Positions 1 through 11,922 of a stretch of 64,000 nt of DNA are shown in pieces. The stretch spans positions 6,915,032 through 6,979,031 of the forward strand of contig NC_037649.1 in the NCBI RefSeq assembly GCF_003254395.2. The letters run 5' to 3'. The notes under the pieces were generated by a model. It did not search any database and was not told the origin of the DNA. It saw nothing but the letters and a program-made list of their open reading frames with translations. The position numbers and the translations under genes were made by a program. Source of the stretch: Apis mellifera. Taxonomy: Eukaryota; Arthropoda; Insecta; Hymenoptera; Apidae. Every line of letters begins with the position of its first letter. Positions within the stretch are counted from its first letter, which is position 1.

Positions 1-3000
1 TACTGGAACCAGATCTTTGACGAGGAAACACCAGGAACGAAGGAACAGGTGTTGTATAAAACCAATTAACGTTTTATTACTTCGATACTTATACCTAATG
101 AAGTGTATGCGTGAACCTGCTACCTGCAGCACCTATTTTACATATAAATGATCGTAATTAAAGTTCATTATGAAAACAACTTGGTATATATATATTTCAA
201 TAAATCTCAACAAGATGTAACATTAATCTTACCAAAACCATTTTCTCAAAATAATAAAAACAAAAAATACATATACATGAAATTTGTCATTTTGACATTT
301 TTACCTTCATCGTTCCAATGTTATGTATAAATGATTTTTTAATTAAACAGAAATATAGAATATTGGACGACAATGGTCAGTAGCAGCTTCTATTGTCACG
401 CGTGATTCAGCGTACGCGTTAATTGCGACTTCCTGAATTAACAATTCCAGTTATATACTCGATGGAATGGTAACACTGTATAAATTGTTAATAGTAGAAA
501 TGGATATAAATTTATCGAGGTTATTGATTAATCAGGAATCAGAAAACGTTTCGCTTTCGATGCTCGAGTTTCAAGCTTATACGTGACCAAGTTACCTCTT
601 CTACGAGTTAAAAGCGATGCTCTGTTGCGTGTACGTGAAAAACTACTTTCCTCGCTATTTTCTCTGCTGACTCAATGCTAAGGCTTATTGTCTTTCGATG
701 ATACGTCGTATGGAGAAATGGCACAATATGACTTACTTCGATGTATCATGATTTTTTTGGATTTTTATCGTTCTGGCGTAAAAGTCGATCAAATTTTGTA
801 AAGATACAACTTATTCAAATTTAAATATTTCCAATTGTCGAAATATCTATTTGAATCTTCCTAAAAATTATTAATTTCTCTTTTAACTGGACTTTCAATT
901 CACACGAAAAACAAAATATATTTATAAATAAGATATGATATCTCATATTATAAATGAAATATGAGAATCGAAATACAATTATTATAATTTTAGATCTTTA
1001 CCGGAGAATCCGTTAGGCGGATATTTAATCACGCGTTTATCGATTTATAAAGATCATTCGATCCTCATTCAGCATCATTCGTTTAATACGACGAAATCTA
1101 CTCGTGCCTTAATCATGACAAATTCACAGATCGTGAACCGTGTGACCTTAGATCACAATAGAGGCTCTCTTTCAGCCACAGTAATACGATCTATTCGTTG
1201 CCTTCGATCTTGTAATACAGATTCCTTGCGGACGGATAATAGCGTTCATTCATAAGCAAGGAAGATGACAGGTAGAATTCGAACACAATTGCATAATTAG
1301 TTAGCCGGATTAGCCAATGTGTTGTTGGAAAATCACGTGAGTCCTTTGTGAGTGTAGAAGTTAACAATTTTTTCAGTTAATTAATTTTAGCCCTTTGGGA
1401 AATTCCACTTTTTCAATATTGCAAAAACTTGAAGAAAATTATGTAAATGTTGGATTTTCTTATACGAGAGAAAAGAAAGGATTGTAATTTTGTTTCCAAT
1501 ATCGCGAAGAAAAATAATTGGATTATACGATTCGAACTATTTGAATATCCAATCTTCTCTCCATTTTTGTTTATTGCCAACCGAAGTATCAAGAATCCTT
1601 ACCTCGTAAATTTATACATACATAAATCATATCCCGTATTCTTAATAAATCTTACTTTTTTCAGCGTCTGAAACACAAATGGCGGCGATACGATTAAGGT
1701 GCCACACACGTCGATCCCAGCAACCATTCCTTCCTTTCAACGGAATCGCGTTGAAAAATTGAAAATGTTGAAATCTCTTTTTCCCTCCATGCCTATTAAT
1801 TACGGAGAATAAAATCGATCACGAAATGGCAAGTGTTGTTGAATTATAATCTGTAACAAAAAATCGGATACAATTAAGACGATTAAACGGCAAAAAATAG
1901 TGATTATGATTGAGAGAATTGTGCAAACATAACATAATTATCCAATGTGATTTCTTAAATTAATTTTAAAAAAACTTGCATAAATAATAATACTTACTAT
2001 TTATTATACTTTTTAAAATTAAATTCTTAAATTATAATATTGAAAAAAAATAATTCCTTCCTAATTTAATGGATTTGAATTAATTGCACGTTTAAAATTT
2101 CTTTCTTTCTTTTCCTTTTTTTTTTTAATAGAAGAATCTTACGATCCAAGACAGTTGTACATTACATAACAAATATTATCAATTTTGTACCCTGGTTAAT
2201 TATTTATTATAAAACAATTATAAACGCGTGTAACGAGCTCCCGATTCCCGTATCCCATTGTATATCATTCGACATCTATTACGCAACACAATATATTTTC
2301 TATCCCAATTAACGAATCGAATCTTGCCCATTCCGAATTGTCGATCGATCTTATTATCGCGTTAATAAAATTAAATTACACGAATGTTCGGACAAGTAAT
2401 ACTTCTCGACTCGTGACCAGGCTTATTTCGCGTGTTGCGTAACGCAACGTGTAGTACGCCGCCTAATTGGGGCGGGAATCGAAAATGGGAATCTAATCGA
2501 TTCGGCGAGATGTCGCATCATTAAGGTCGCAAGAAAATTACTCGGCCTGGCAAACTTCCGCCTCGTTACGACTCGCCACGAAATTTTAATTGAAGGGACA
2601 TCTCATTAATCACCGTGTTATCGAACCAATATCTGTCCAACATCTATCCACGTACTTCGATAAAAACATCGAATCGACGAAAGATCGACGGGCCTCCAAT
2701 CGTCAATCGATAATTAATAACGCCAATTAAACGAGGATAGGCAGATAATAAACGGAACTGCAGAGAAACAATTGGACGTGTTTCCGGAGAGGAAGAATAT
2801 CGAGGAAGGAAACCGAGTTAATTAATATTCGACTTGATGGAAATATGCTTACGAGATGATTGGAATTTTTAAATCACGTGTGAAAAAATATCTCAATTTA
2901 TAAGACTTTTAGATGATAACGAAATTGTAATAATAATAATAAATAAAATTCTAGAGCACTTGTTCATTCAATTTTAAATTTCTTCTTCCTTGGAAATCTG

Positions 3001-4000
3001 CGCGAAATCAATGAAGTAAAGGATTAAGAAGGAAAATGAGGGAACGAGATTAAAATATCCTGCGACGCGGGATAAATTTGTTCAGAGAGCAGAGATCGTG
3101 AAACGGTTTTGCTAATTGGAGGGAGAGATACGATCGGAAACGCGAGAATTAAAAATTTCGCCGTTTCACTTTTCTTTCCTGCTGCCTCCCTCTTTCCACT
3201 GTTCGATCCCCGTGGGAAATCAATCAATGGACAGAGAAACGTGTCAAGCCCGATATCGATCGAAACTAAGGATATTTACGAACACGTCTCACGTATGCGG
3301 AAAGATCGTTGTGTAAAACCGTCCAGGCCAAGATCTCGGTTTTTGATTTGGCGCGCGTCGACAGGGAGTTGGGGAAGGCCGGCTAATAATCGGATAATAA
3401 ATCGGAATATTTCACAACCGCGGGATCATTTACCGCGGCTTGGAATTTTGTTTGAATCGAGCGAAACGTTCCAAGTGAAATCCGTAAAAGAAGTCATAAC
3501 TCGTGGAATGCGCCAATTCCAGCATACATTTCATCCGCCCAAAGTTTTTCTCTCCTTCCCTCAAATTCGAAGAGAAATTTTTCTCGTTTTCGATATTTCG
3601 AAGATATTTTTGTCGCTTCCCAACTTTTCTTTTTCCTTTCTATAAATTTGTGGAATCTTTAACGAATCGTTTCCAATCAATATTAATTATCACGTGTATC
3701 GGATAAAAATGAAAATATCGAAGTGTATATACGTAAAAAGATTCGTGTCTCCAATTACATTCAATTAAATACAAGAATTTGAAAAAAAAAAGAGGAAAGA
3801 AAAATTACAATTAAGCGAACGAAAGCCAGAAAAATACCGGGTATGGCCTGACCGGTATAATACCTTCATTAAAATAATACCGCTATTAAATCTCTGGTCG
3901 TGCAGCGCATTGGTTCGAAACAATGCATGTCGATCGCTTGCGAAGATCGGCTATCATGAGCCAAAAGCGAAACCGCACGGGTATAAATATCTCTTGTGCA
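1..4000. other. AT-rich non-coding stretch, no gene seen
   Basis: No open frame here looks coding. The longest, on the plus strand from about 3109 to 3645, is arginine/serine/phenylalanine-rich, matches no family I know and runs through purine and pyrimidine tracts. Background is AT-rich with short homeodomain-type TAATTA words. A somewhat more GC-rich patch near 2400-2700 carries the near-palindrome listed separately. No tRNA-like cloverleaf or transposon terminus was seen. Confidence 0.6.
2434..2448. promoter_or_regulatory. Near-perfect dyad, possible bZIP-type site
   Basis: The core TTGCGTAACGCAA is a perfect inverted repeat around one central base and resembles the TTGCGNAA-type half sites of C/EBP-related bZIP factors. 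The same 13-mer, with a different central base, recurs at 8856-8868. Binding is inferred from resemblance only. Confidence 0.3.
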
Positions 4001-4007
4001 TCTTTTC

Positions 4008-4048
4008 TTTCCTTTCTTTCTTTCTTTCTTTCACTCTTTTTTTTTTTT
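4008..4048. repeat. (CTTT)n microsatellite and T-run
   Basis: About five CTTT units (4012-4032) are followed by a run of twelve T. A further pyrimidine tract lies at 4371-4406. Both make phenylalanine/serine or lysine/glutamate open frames on the two strands that should not be read as genes. Confidence 0.9.
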
Positions 4049-7000
4049 GCGTTCAAACGCAAAATACCAATAACTGAAAAGAAACGGTAAGGGAAAATCG
4101 TCGCTGAATAATGCATGGCTCTAATTTTCCAGTTTTCCTTCCTCCACAATCGGAAAGGAAAGCGTTCGCTTTATACGTACGTGTTACAAAATTGTAATAA
4201 AGTAACCGAGAATTAAGCGTGAAAATACGTTATGCTTAATACTTTCGTTTTTCAGGTGATCTGCATATAGGAAACGGCAAATGGGTAAAGGCAAACTTGT
4301 TTATCTAACGGTGATCGGTCCGGTTTAATTAAAGGTTTAACACGCATGGGCGCGTGCACGTATACCGAAAGTTGTTTTTTTTCTTTTTCTCTTTCTTTTT
4401 TCTTTCGTGTTCGGATAACCGCTTGACCAACACCTTTATCAGTTGACATTTCAGGCGATCTTTCGTAACTGACAATAACGTCGATGGATAATGCGCCGAA
4501 TCGATTCAACTTCTTTTTCCAACACCTTTTCTTTTTCTCTTCCCTTCCTCGTCCAAAGCTGTATTTATCTTATTCGTCGACCCACAACACGCATGCACGT
4601 AACATCCGTTGTTACATTTCTCCCGCTATTTTTACAGGGGGCATAAAAAGTAAAAGCATAAGAGGAACGTTGTACGAACGTTTAATTGCCATTTTTCTTT
4701 CGAACGAGTGGAATACACGTACACGGGTTAAATTGGCGATCGATACTAGATGCAGACTTTTTTATTAACACAAAAATGTCTTGTGAAATATGTAAAGCTT
4801 TGCTTGGGATCTAATTGATCGCGATAAATGAAATGAAATAAAATATAATTCCACTGACTTTCTCAGCGGAGGAAAAGATTCGTATCTAATTTGTTGTAAA
4901 GTTTGAACGTGCGAAAGGTACAGTAACTGATACTGAAATACTGTTCACAGATAGAAATATAAACTCCTTCGAAACTCTTCCTCTTGTTTTTCTCCGCATG
5001 GAGTAACGCGCGTTTTACGTGGAGACGTATAATTTCTTCCATTTCTTTTTTTTTCGTCCACACACATTTTACTCCCCGACTTCCTCTCAGAAAATAAAAA
5101 TCTTTCTCACATTTATACGCAATGGACAAAAATCTGTGCGCACAGAAATACGAGCGAGAGATAAAGATTTATCTCCTTCACTTTCTTCTTCCATCCATGT
5201 ACTTCACGCAAATAAAAGTTTCCCGTGTATATATTTCTTATTTCTTCCCTTTAATAGCTTGATGCACGTGATGATCTACAAGATGTTCACTTTCCGACAA
5301 AAACTTTCGAGAGGCGAGTCAGGCAACGAACCGCCTCTAATTGGGGCTGGCGCACGCCGTAAAAAGAAGAGGCAAGGTGAGAGAATCGCGCCCCTTCTCT
5401 TCTCATCTCTCACCCTGCCTTCCTCCATCCATTTCCCTATCGAATTAACTCCCTCGAAACTTCGTCGGCAAAGTGTGTTCGACCGAAGAAATTTTCCTCC
5501 AACCATTATTGCCATTATTTCTTACAGCTCGCTCTATTCGTGTCTACAGCCTTTGCTTTCTTCTTTTTCTTTTTTCGAGGTGTTTGAGTGTTTAACGCTT
5601 GATAAATGACTCTTCTGACTCTCTCTTTACTCCGTGCCTTTGTTTCTTTCTCTCTTCGTCAATTATTCCCTTAAGCCTTTATACATCATTAGATAACAAC
5701 ACGTTCATAATAATTTTAATTCTGAATATTAATTTGAACACTCTTCCTTCCAGTAATTTTTCTCTCTCAGAAAGAACAAAAAATATTTAACGAAATTTAA
5801 ATTTAAACCTGGAACAATGGAATAAGGGTGTAATCGATTATTCCTAGAATTCTTGGAAAGAAAATGATTTGATCGTAATTGAAAAATTTCAATCAATGAC
5901 AAAAAATGTGAATTAGAAATAAGACGAAGTATCGTTGAACTCGTAACTCGTTCCGTACGTGCGAATTATCGATCATCCTCGTCTCGAATTCCCGGAAAGA
6001 AATCGAGGAAATAGTGAAATGATAACGGTGAGGTATATCGGGAACGTGACATTAAGATATTTTAATTGCACCCTCTTTCAAGTTACACCGTTTATCCACC
6101 ATCGTGGATAAATTGCTTGGGCAGAAATTCTTTCGATGAATAACAACATCGCCATTAAATAACACGTATCGTCAATAGGAAATGCATTGCGAAACACGGC
6201 GCTGTCAAGCTAGAAAACATGTCGTTCCGTACTGACTGTGGTTCAATTGGCGTAATAAAGTCGGTTCACCACGCGACACACGCGATATTCCCTCCATTCT
6301 GCGATTTAGAAGAAGCTTTACTTTATATATATATATATCTTTTGATTCGTTATTTTTTGTCTTTTAATTTTTTATTGTTATTCGATTCAATTTAAACTGT
6401 AATTCAAAATAATAGAGATCGAGTTAAGAAAGAAATAAAAAATTGAAATTCATATGAGTTCTGGTCTACTTCTATTATATTGTTAATTGCTTGTTAATTC
6501 ATACCTGCATTAAAAGGCACATTAACCATGATTATTCGTTCAGTGGCTATTGTTCAATTTGATAATTTTTATCAAATTTTATCAAATCTCGAGATCGTAA
6601 AACAAACGAGATCTTTTGTTAAATATTGATATTTGGAATAGAATCACCGAGAATTTCGTTTCTTTTATTTTATTTTTTTCCTTTTATCAAAACAAAATTA
6701 TGCTCTAAGCTATTTAGAAACTTGGCCAATACTTTCTCGAACGTCCATATTATCTCAACTTTTGAAACATCATTTGACAAGGATCGCTTTCATTCGCCGC
6801 GCTCACTTTGTACTACATCAACTTTTTATTTCAAAATTAACATATCAAAATTCCTCCTCCTATACAATTTATAAATTGATAATGGAAATTTCATCCGTAG
6901 ATATAAAACGATTATAATAATAATACGATTCCTCGTCGATGCTCGTATTATTCGTTCGTAAGATTGAAACGTTATTCCGTTATTCGTCAATCCTTATCCT

Positions 7001-7720
7001 ACAGTCAATCGCAAAAATCTTCGTACATTATCTTACGAGGAAATTCTAACGCGAAAATGATGGATTTGAATGGAAAATTTCTCTTCAAATTTTCAATCTC
7101 TTTCCTTCTTTTTTTTTTTTGTTCATTCTTTAAATTTCTCTTGAGAATATTTTTTAGAAAACAGATAATGGAGAGGAATTAAAACATATTAAATATTTAA
7201 AATTTGTATTATACTATCTGGAAAAATATAAAAATAAAACAAAAAGATATTGAAACAATAACAATAATTAATTTCATTCTTTTCAAAATAATATTTCTCT
7301 AAAAAAAATTAAAATTATTTTCACATACTTTTATTCTTAAATAAAGTATATTTCTATTCAATTATATTTTCATATAAAAATCGTAATGATATGCAAATAC
7401 TTTTTATAATCGCATATTCGTATATTACTCATTGCATCATCATCGACCATCCTTTACAAATTTATTCCACTCCAATCGAGATAAAGATTTCTTTGAACCG
7501 ACTGTACGCGATTCGGTAACAGTATAATTTTCAACTTAACACGTGTACCAATCTGAAACGAAAACGAAATTCCAAAGTGAGAAGAGTTATGCGTACGATG
7601 CGTTTCACTGTCGCGTTAATCACCATGAAATTTCGGATAAGATGAAAGTGCTCGTTTGCATGCGATCGTCCCGATCTTTCTTCTTTTTAATTGGCAGCCA
7701 CGTGTGGCGTTCAATCGTGA
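4049..7720. other. Non-coding stretch, no gene seen
   Basis: AT-rich sequence with scattered pyrimidine tracts. A frame of about 196 codons on the plus strand (5019-5609) is dominated by F, S, L and K/R and resembles no known protein. A short (TA)n run is at 6324-6338. The only structure noted is the inverted repeat at 5370-5420, listed separately. Sequence from 7200 to 7440 is almost pure A/T and featureless. Confidence 0.6.
5370..5420. repeat. Imperfect hairpin, ~14-bp arms
   Basis: Arms 5371-5384 and 5406-5419 are inverted copies (GGCAAGGTGAGAGA against TCTCTCACCCTGCC) with one mismatch and a 21-nt pyrimidine-rich loop. In RNA from the minus strand the mismatch would be a G-U wobble. My rough estimate is that something this good could arise once by chance in a window this size. 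Confidence 0.4.
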
Positions 7721-7723
7721 AAC

Positions 7724-7747
7724 AATAATAATAATAATAATAATAAT
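7724..7747. repeat. (AAT)8 microsatellite
   Basis: Eight perfect trinucleotide units directly after a more GC-rich patch containing CACGTG. Confidence 0.95.
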
Positions 7748-9590
7748 CGAAATGTTGTACCTGGGCGTGTTTCACGACGAGATAAAAGGATTACATCTGC
7801 TTCCTCTGATCTGCAAATACATTTACGTATATTTTCGTGTCTACACGTCGTTAATTTAATTGGAATTAACCAGATGGAATATATGAGGAGGGAGGAGAGG
7901 GGAGTGGTAACGATGAGAAGAAATTCGTGAAATCGTTTGTTCCCTGATGAATTGGAATTCCTAATCTGGAATTTAATTAACTTATCTTATCGACCGGTTA
8001 ACCGAACGTGACGTGTAATTATTATCGCGTGAATATTGGGTCAATGTTGCGAGTGAAAAGGCTTTCAGGTTTAAACGTGATGCGATACGAGATGTAGATA
8101 TGATATTCGATCGATCTTTCGTTTCTGGATCCTAGTTTTTTGGAAAAATCATAAATTGGATCGTCATTAGAGTGGAAAATTTTTTCCTATGAATAAAAAT
8201 TAGTTAATTTACTACAATTACTATAGATATTTTTGTAGAACTTAAAAATATTTAATATTATATGTAAAAAATTAATTCCAAATACAGTTTCTGTTCTGCG
8301 TAGATACAAGAATCGATTGAATCATTCGTCCCTTCGTTTTCTAAGATTATTCAAAGCAACTATCTATATAATAAATCTTCAACAATCTAAACAACAGTCT
8401 AAACAAAAATAACAATGGTTGAATACTTTCTCTCATTCTTGAGACGCTTGTTTTATAAAGCAAGGTCGGCCATGCAAAAGGGTGTGCCACGACGATAATA
8501 AACATTATCCATGCTCTTGTTACGTACCAGGAAAAATTCTTTTTATAAATTATATTCATTAATATATCTTTCAACTTTATTAATAAATAATTCACCACCA
8601 ACGAGATTAGAATTAGCCTTCTCTTCGTTTCGTCATCTCCGATTTCGTGTACACGCGCTGCTCGACATCTCTCTTCACTTTTCTCAGTAGATCGAGATCG
8701 AACAGTAGATCGTAATCTTTTTGTATCCTGCATCTTATCCATATTATCGTGTGAAAATTCTCATTAGGAACGTTATCCACGGTGAATTTACGTATGCACA
8801 TAGGAAATCAGTATTACATCTCGGCTCGGATTTCTCCACGGTTCTAATCGACACGTTGCGTGACGCAAGGCGCGCAAGGCAATCCTTCGTTCGTGTCCTT
8901 ACAAGGCAACGAACATTCGTCCTGCGTGTTTATGGAATTTATCTCTTGTCAAATTGGTACGAAATAATCAACGTAATTGTTATTAAATTGAGCGTAAAGT
9001 GGTAGAAGTCAATTTTTTTGTTTTTTACTTATTTCTTTCTTTATCTTCACGAAAAGTAAAACGACAATTTTATTTGACAATTTTTCAATGTTTTTCTTTT
9101 TATTGTACAATTTTGTCCTTTCATCCATTTTATGTACAATCTAAATAATAAATCCATTTACTTTTCTCACACTTATCCGTAAGATTGATGTTGGAACAGA
9201 AGAGATGGACGAGTGTCAAGGGTTAATATACATATATATATTTTTTTCTCTTCCTCATTTTTCTCATAAATTTCTAATCTCAATAAAGCACACAACCGTT
9301 AAAATGTCATTAATTAATCATTAAGAATACATCGGGGATGTTGACGTTCGTCGATATGTCTCCTTCGTTCGTCAAAAATTATAAAATCATTCCGAAACAA
9401 TTTTTTCACTGATATCACGCGCAGTCACCAATACTTCACCTCGTAACCAACACTTTCCTCGTAAGAATTTTCACTGCTAATATTTCTATGTATTTCCAAT
9501 AGCACACGATTATTCAACACGATCATCATTTCTTGCATCAAGTGCAATAATAAACGTGCAACAACGAACGTTGAATCTTTTTTCTCCCCT
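7748..9590. other. Non-coding stretch, no gene seen
   Basis: AT-rich, with a modestly GC-richer segment at 8640-8960 holding the second TTGCGTNACGCAA dyad (8856-8868). Overlapping short frames on both strands near 8347-9005 have no family resemblance. Nothing else is visible. Confidence 0.6.
8856..8868. promoter_or_regulatory. Second TTGCGTNACGCAA dyad
   Basis: TTGCGTGACGCAA, identical to the core at 2435-2447 except at the centre of symmetry. It sits in a short GC-richer patch. It is a candidate dimeric bZIP site by resemblance only. Confidence 0.3.
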
Positions 9591-9594
9591 TTCT

Positions 9595-9622
9595 TCCTTT
9601 CTTTCTTTCTCTCTTTCTTTTT
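9595..9622. repeat. (CTTT)n-type pyrimidine microsatellite
   Basis: Interrupted CTTT units inside a longer pyrimidine tract. Confidence 0.85.
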
Positions 9623-9848
9623 TCCACTGCCTCAGAATCAATGTTTTACAAAGTTTCTCCTCTAGTTCTATGGCCTAACGCAAAAGCGAAGGAATCAATA
9701 TTTGTCATTAAACATTCCGACACGTAGAAAGTCGGTGTAACGATGCATCATAAGCCCAGCATTAAATTTATGGCGCGCTATAAATTTCATGAATATTTAT
9801 ATAACCACTAGCGGAGGTGTTTAAACCATGACGAGGGAGCACGTGGCA

Positions 9849-9885
9849 AGAGAGAGAGAGAAAAAAAAGGAAAAAAAAAAAAAAG
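9849..9885. repeat. (AG)n followed by A-runs
   Basis: AG units pass into runs of 8 and 14 A separated by GG. Confidence 0.9.
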
Positions 9886-10196
9886 ATTCGCATTACTTGG
9901 CAGCTACGTTCTTTTGTTATTAGATTGACCTTGCGTAATTTGCAATACATGTCGTTTCGGAAGAGAAACGTGCTTTCACTGCACTTAATGCAATTATGAT
10001 CGTTCAAGCGACATTATGAATATTTATGTCAATTGCCATTTTACTCCTATGACTTTTAAATATTAAATTTCACGTTTCCTTCATTATCTCACCATTTCTC
10101 TTTACCGCCAAGTTATTACTTTGTAATAATACTACGAATCGAAATTTTGTTTGTAATAATAAATTTTTTTTGAAAGTTTCTAAATAGATATTGAGA

Positions 10197-10271
10197 AGTC
10201 AATAAAATTGTTAAACACTAGTTGCGATCAAAAAGAAATCGAACATTATGTTCGTAAAAATTTTATTGACT
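10197..10271. repeat. 13-bp inverted repeat around a 49-bp loop
   Basis: AGTCAATAAAATT at 10197-10209 is exactly reversed and complemented at 10259-10271. The loop holds a small CGAAC/GTTCG stem. AT-rich arms of this length are only weakly significant in a window of this size. Confidence 0.4.
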
Positions 10272-10904
10272 TTCAATTATTAATTTTTAATATCTTAATA
10301 TCCTATAGTTTTTTCCCCCCTTTTCTTTTTTTCATATATCTGAGTGGAAAAAATTTTAAAACGAATTTGAAAAGTGAGTTATAAATATCTTTTTATTCTT
10401 ATACTTGATGGGATTTATCGTCCGTGGAAGAGAAAAAAAATCAATCCTAAACTTTCTTCTCGATCAAATCCAATAAACTCGACTCGAGTCGAGTTTCAAC
10501 TATCAACACAAGTTGATAAGCGTCGAAAAAAAAAAGAAATAATTCGCAAGAATTCGATAAATCGTTCATTAATTACGATTTATACGATTTAAACAGCGTT
10601 TTCGATCTCAATTCTCAGTCAATCGTGCCCGTTTCGTAGTTATACACTTGGATATCAATCAAGGAAAGGCCGGCGGCCATCCTCTTATGCGCCTTCCTCT
10701 GTACTAGAGTAATAAACTTTTGCGCGGGTCACTTCGTTCCTTCGTGTTTCCTTTCGCGTCCGCGAAATAAATCACTGATTTTCTCGAATTCCATACCTCT
10801 AATGTTGATTAGCACACGATCGAGCTCCCAAAGGCAAGTCGAGAAAACCTGCCACAGTCCCAACACGCATGGAAACTTAACCGTAGAATCAACTAGTGGT
10901 ACCC

Positions 10905-10920
10905 TTAATTGAGCAATTAA
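10905..10920. promoter_or_regulatory. TTAATTG-AG-CAATTAA dyad
   Basis: Two CAATTA/TAATTG homeodomain-type cores face each other across two bases. This is a possible homeodomain dimer site by resemblance; such AT-rich words are common in this background. Confidence 0.2.
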
Positions 10921-11878
10921 ACGTTTGGTTCCTCGGTGCTGTTCCTGTGGATAATTATTCCTGTGGATCGATAATTTTCTTGGATGTCAATTTATATATA
11001 TATATTTTCTTTTTCGACGACGGCCCACGTGATTTGTTCCACGCGAATTGCTCGATTAAAAATCGAACGAATTAGTTAGAACGAAATAGTTAGAAAATTC
11101 TAGATACACGCCACATAAATACGGATAACAAGATTTAAGAATTATTTCTTTCCTTCTCCTTTCCTCTCTTTTTCTTTTTCTTTTTTTAATTGAAATAAAA
11201 TTGAAATAGTAGAAACTGGAGTAGTAATAAAATAATAAAGACAGTTATGAAACTGTTAATTAAACTAGTTAGAAAGTGTCGATTTCAATTATACAATCAC
11301 AATTTATTTTGCAATATTCTTCAACTGTATTCGTAAATCCATTGTTCCAAATTCCAGTTATTATTATTTCGATTCTTTCTTCTTTCTCTTCTCTTGTTCG
11401 TCGAAAAACAATGATCGATATCGATACCATTTATCACAATCGAATGCATCAATATCGAATCCAATTCTTGTCATCTTATTTTTTTCTTTTTTCTACACGA
11501 AATAAACGCGCTTAAAACTTATTACGCGATTTATCATATAAATGTATCGGCCGCGTGAAATCTGAATGATGGAGAAAACGAGCTCGCTCCACGCTAATCC
11601 AACTAATTTTCTCCTAGTATCCATTAAAAATAACATAATCAACACGATCCAGGTCGATTTCTACATTGTTACCCGCTAATATATACCGCTCGAGTTTTTT
11701 TTAATTAATCTCCCTCGAAACGATTTTAAAACGACGATCTCGAAATCCTTCTCCGAGTCTAATCTAGATGGCGCGCAACGCAAGCCATTTACCCGAACGC
11801 TTTGATTTCCCAGGATTCAGTGCATCTCATCTGTCTGAGAAATCGGCGAAAAAATGTTCCTAGGTGTAATGTTTCCGT

Positions 11879-11922
11879 AAAAAAAAAAAAAAAAAAAAAA
11901 AGGAAAAGAAGAAGAAGAAGAA
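11879..11922. repeat. A23 run and (GAA)n
   Basis: A run of 23 A followed by AGGAAAA and GAA units. Slippage-prone and also a common assembly problem. Confidence 0.95.

Larger units (their letters stand above)
9886..11878. other. Non-coding stretch with small inverted repeats
   Basis: No gene recognised. There is a 13-bp inverted repeat at 10197-10209 and 10259-10271 and a TTAATTG/CAATTAA dyad at 10905-10920. A short direct repeat of TTCCTGTGGAT lies near 10940-10970, and a (TA)n run at 10992-11005. The segment 10620-10960 is less AT-rich than its surroundings and could be regulatory. Confidence 0.55.

Noticed and set aside
3109..3645. 178-codon open frame on the plus strand
   Set aside because: Overlaps other open frames and resembles no family; probably a stop-poor patch.
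3900..3930. GGTTCGAAAC word resembling a tRNA B-box
   Set aside because: No cloverleaf can be folded from the flanking sequence.
5019..5609. 196-codon open frame on the plus strand
   Set aside because: Product dominated by F, S, L and K/R from pyrimidine and purine tracts; nothing family-like.
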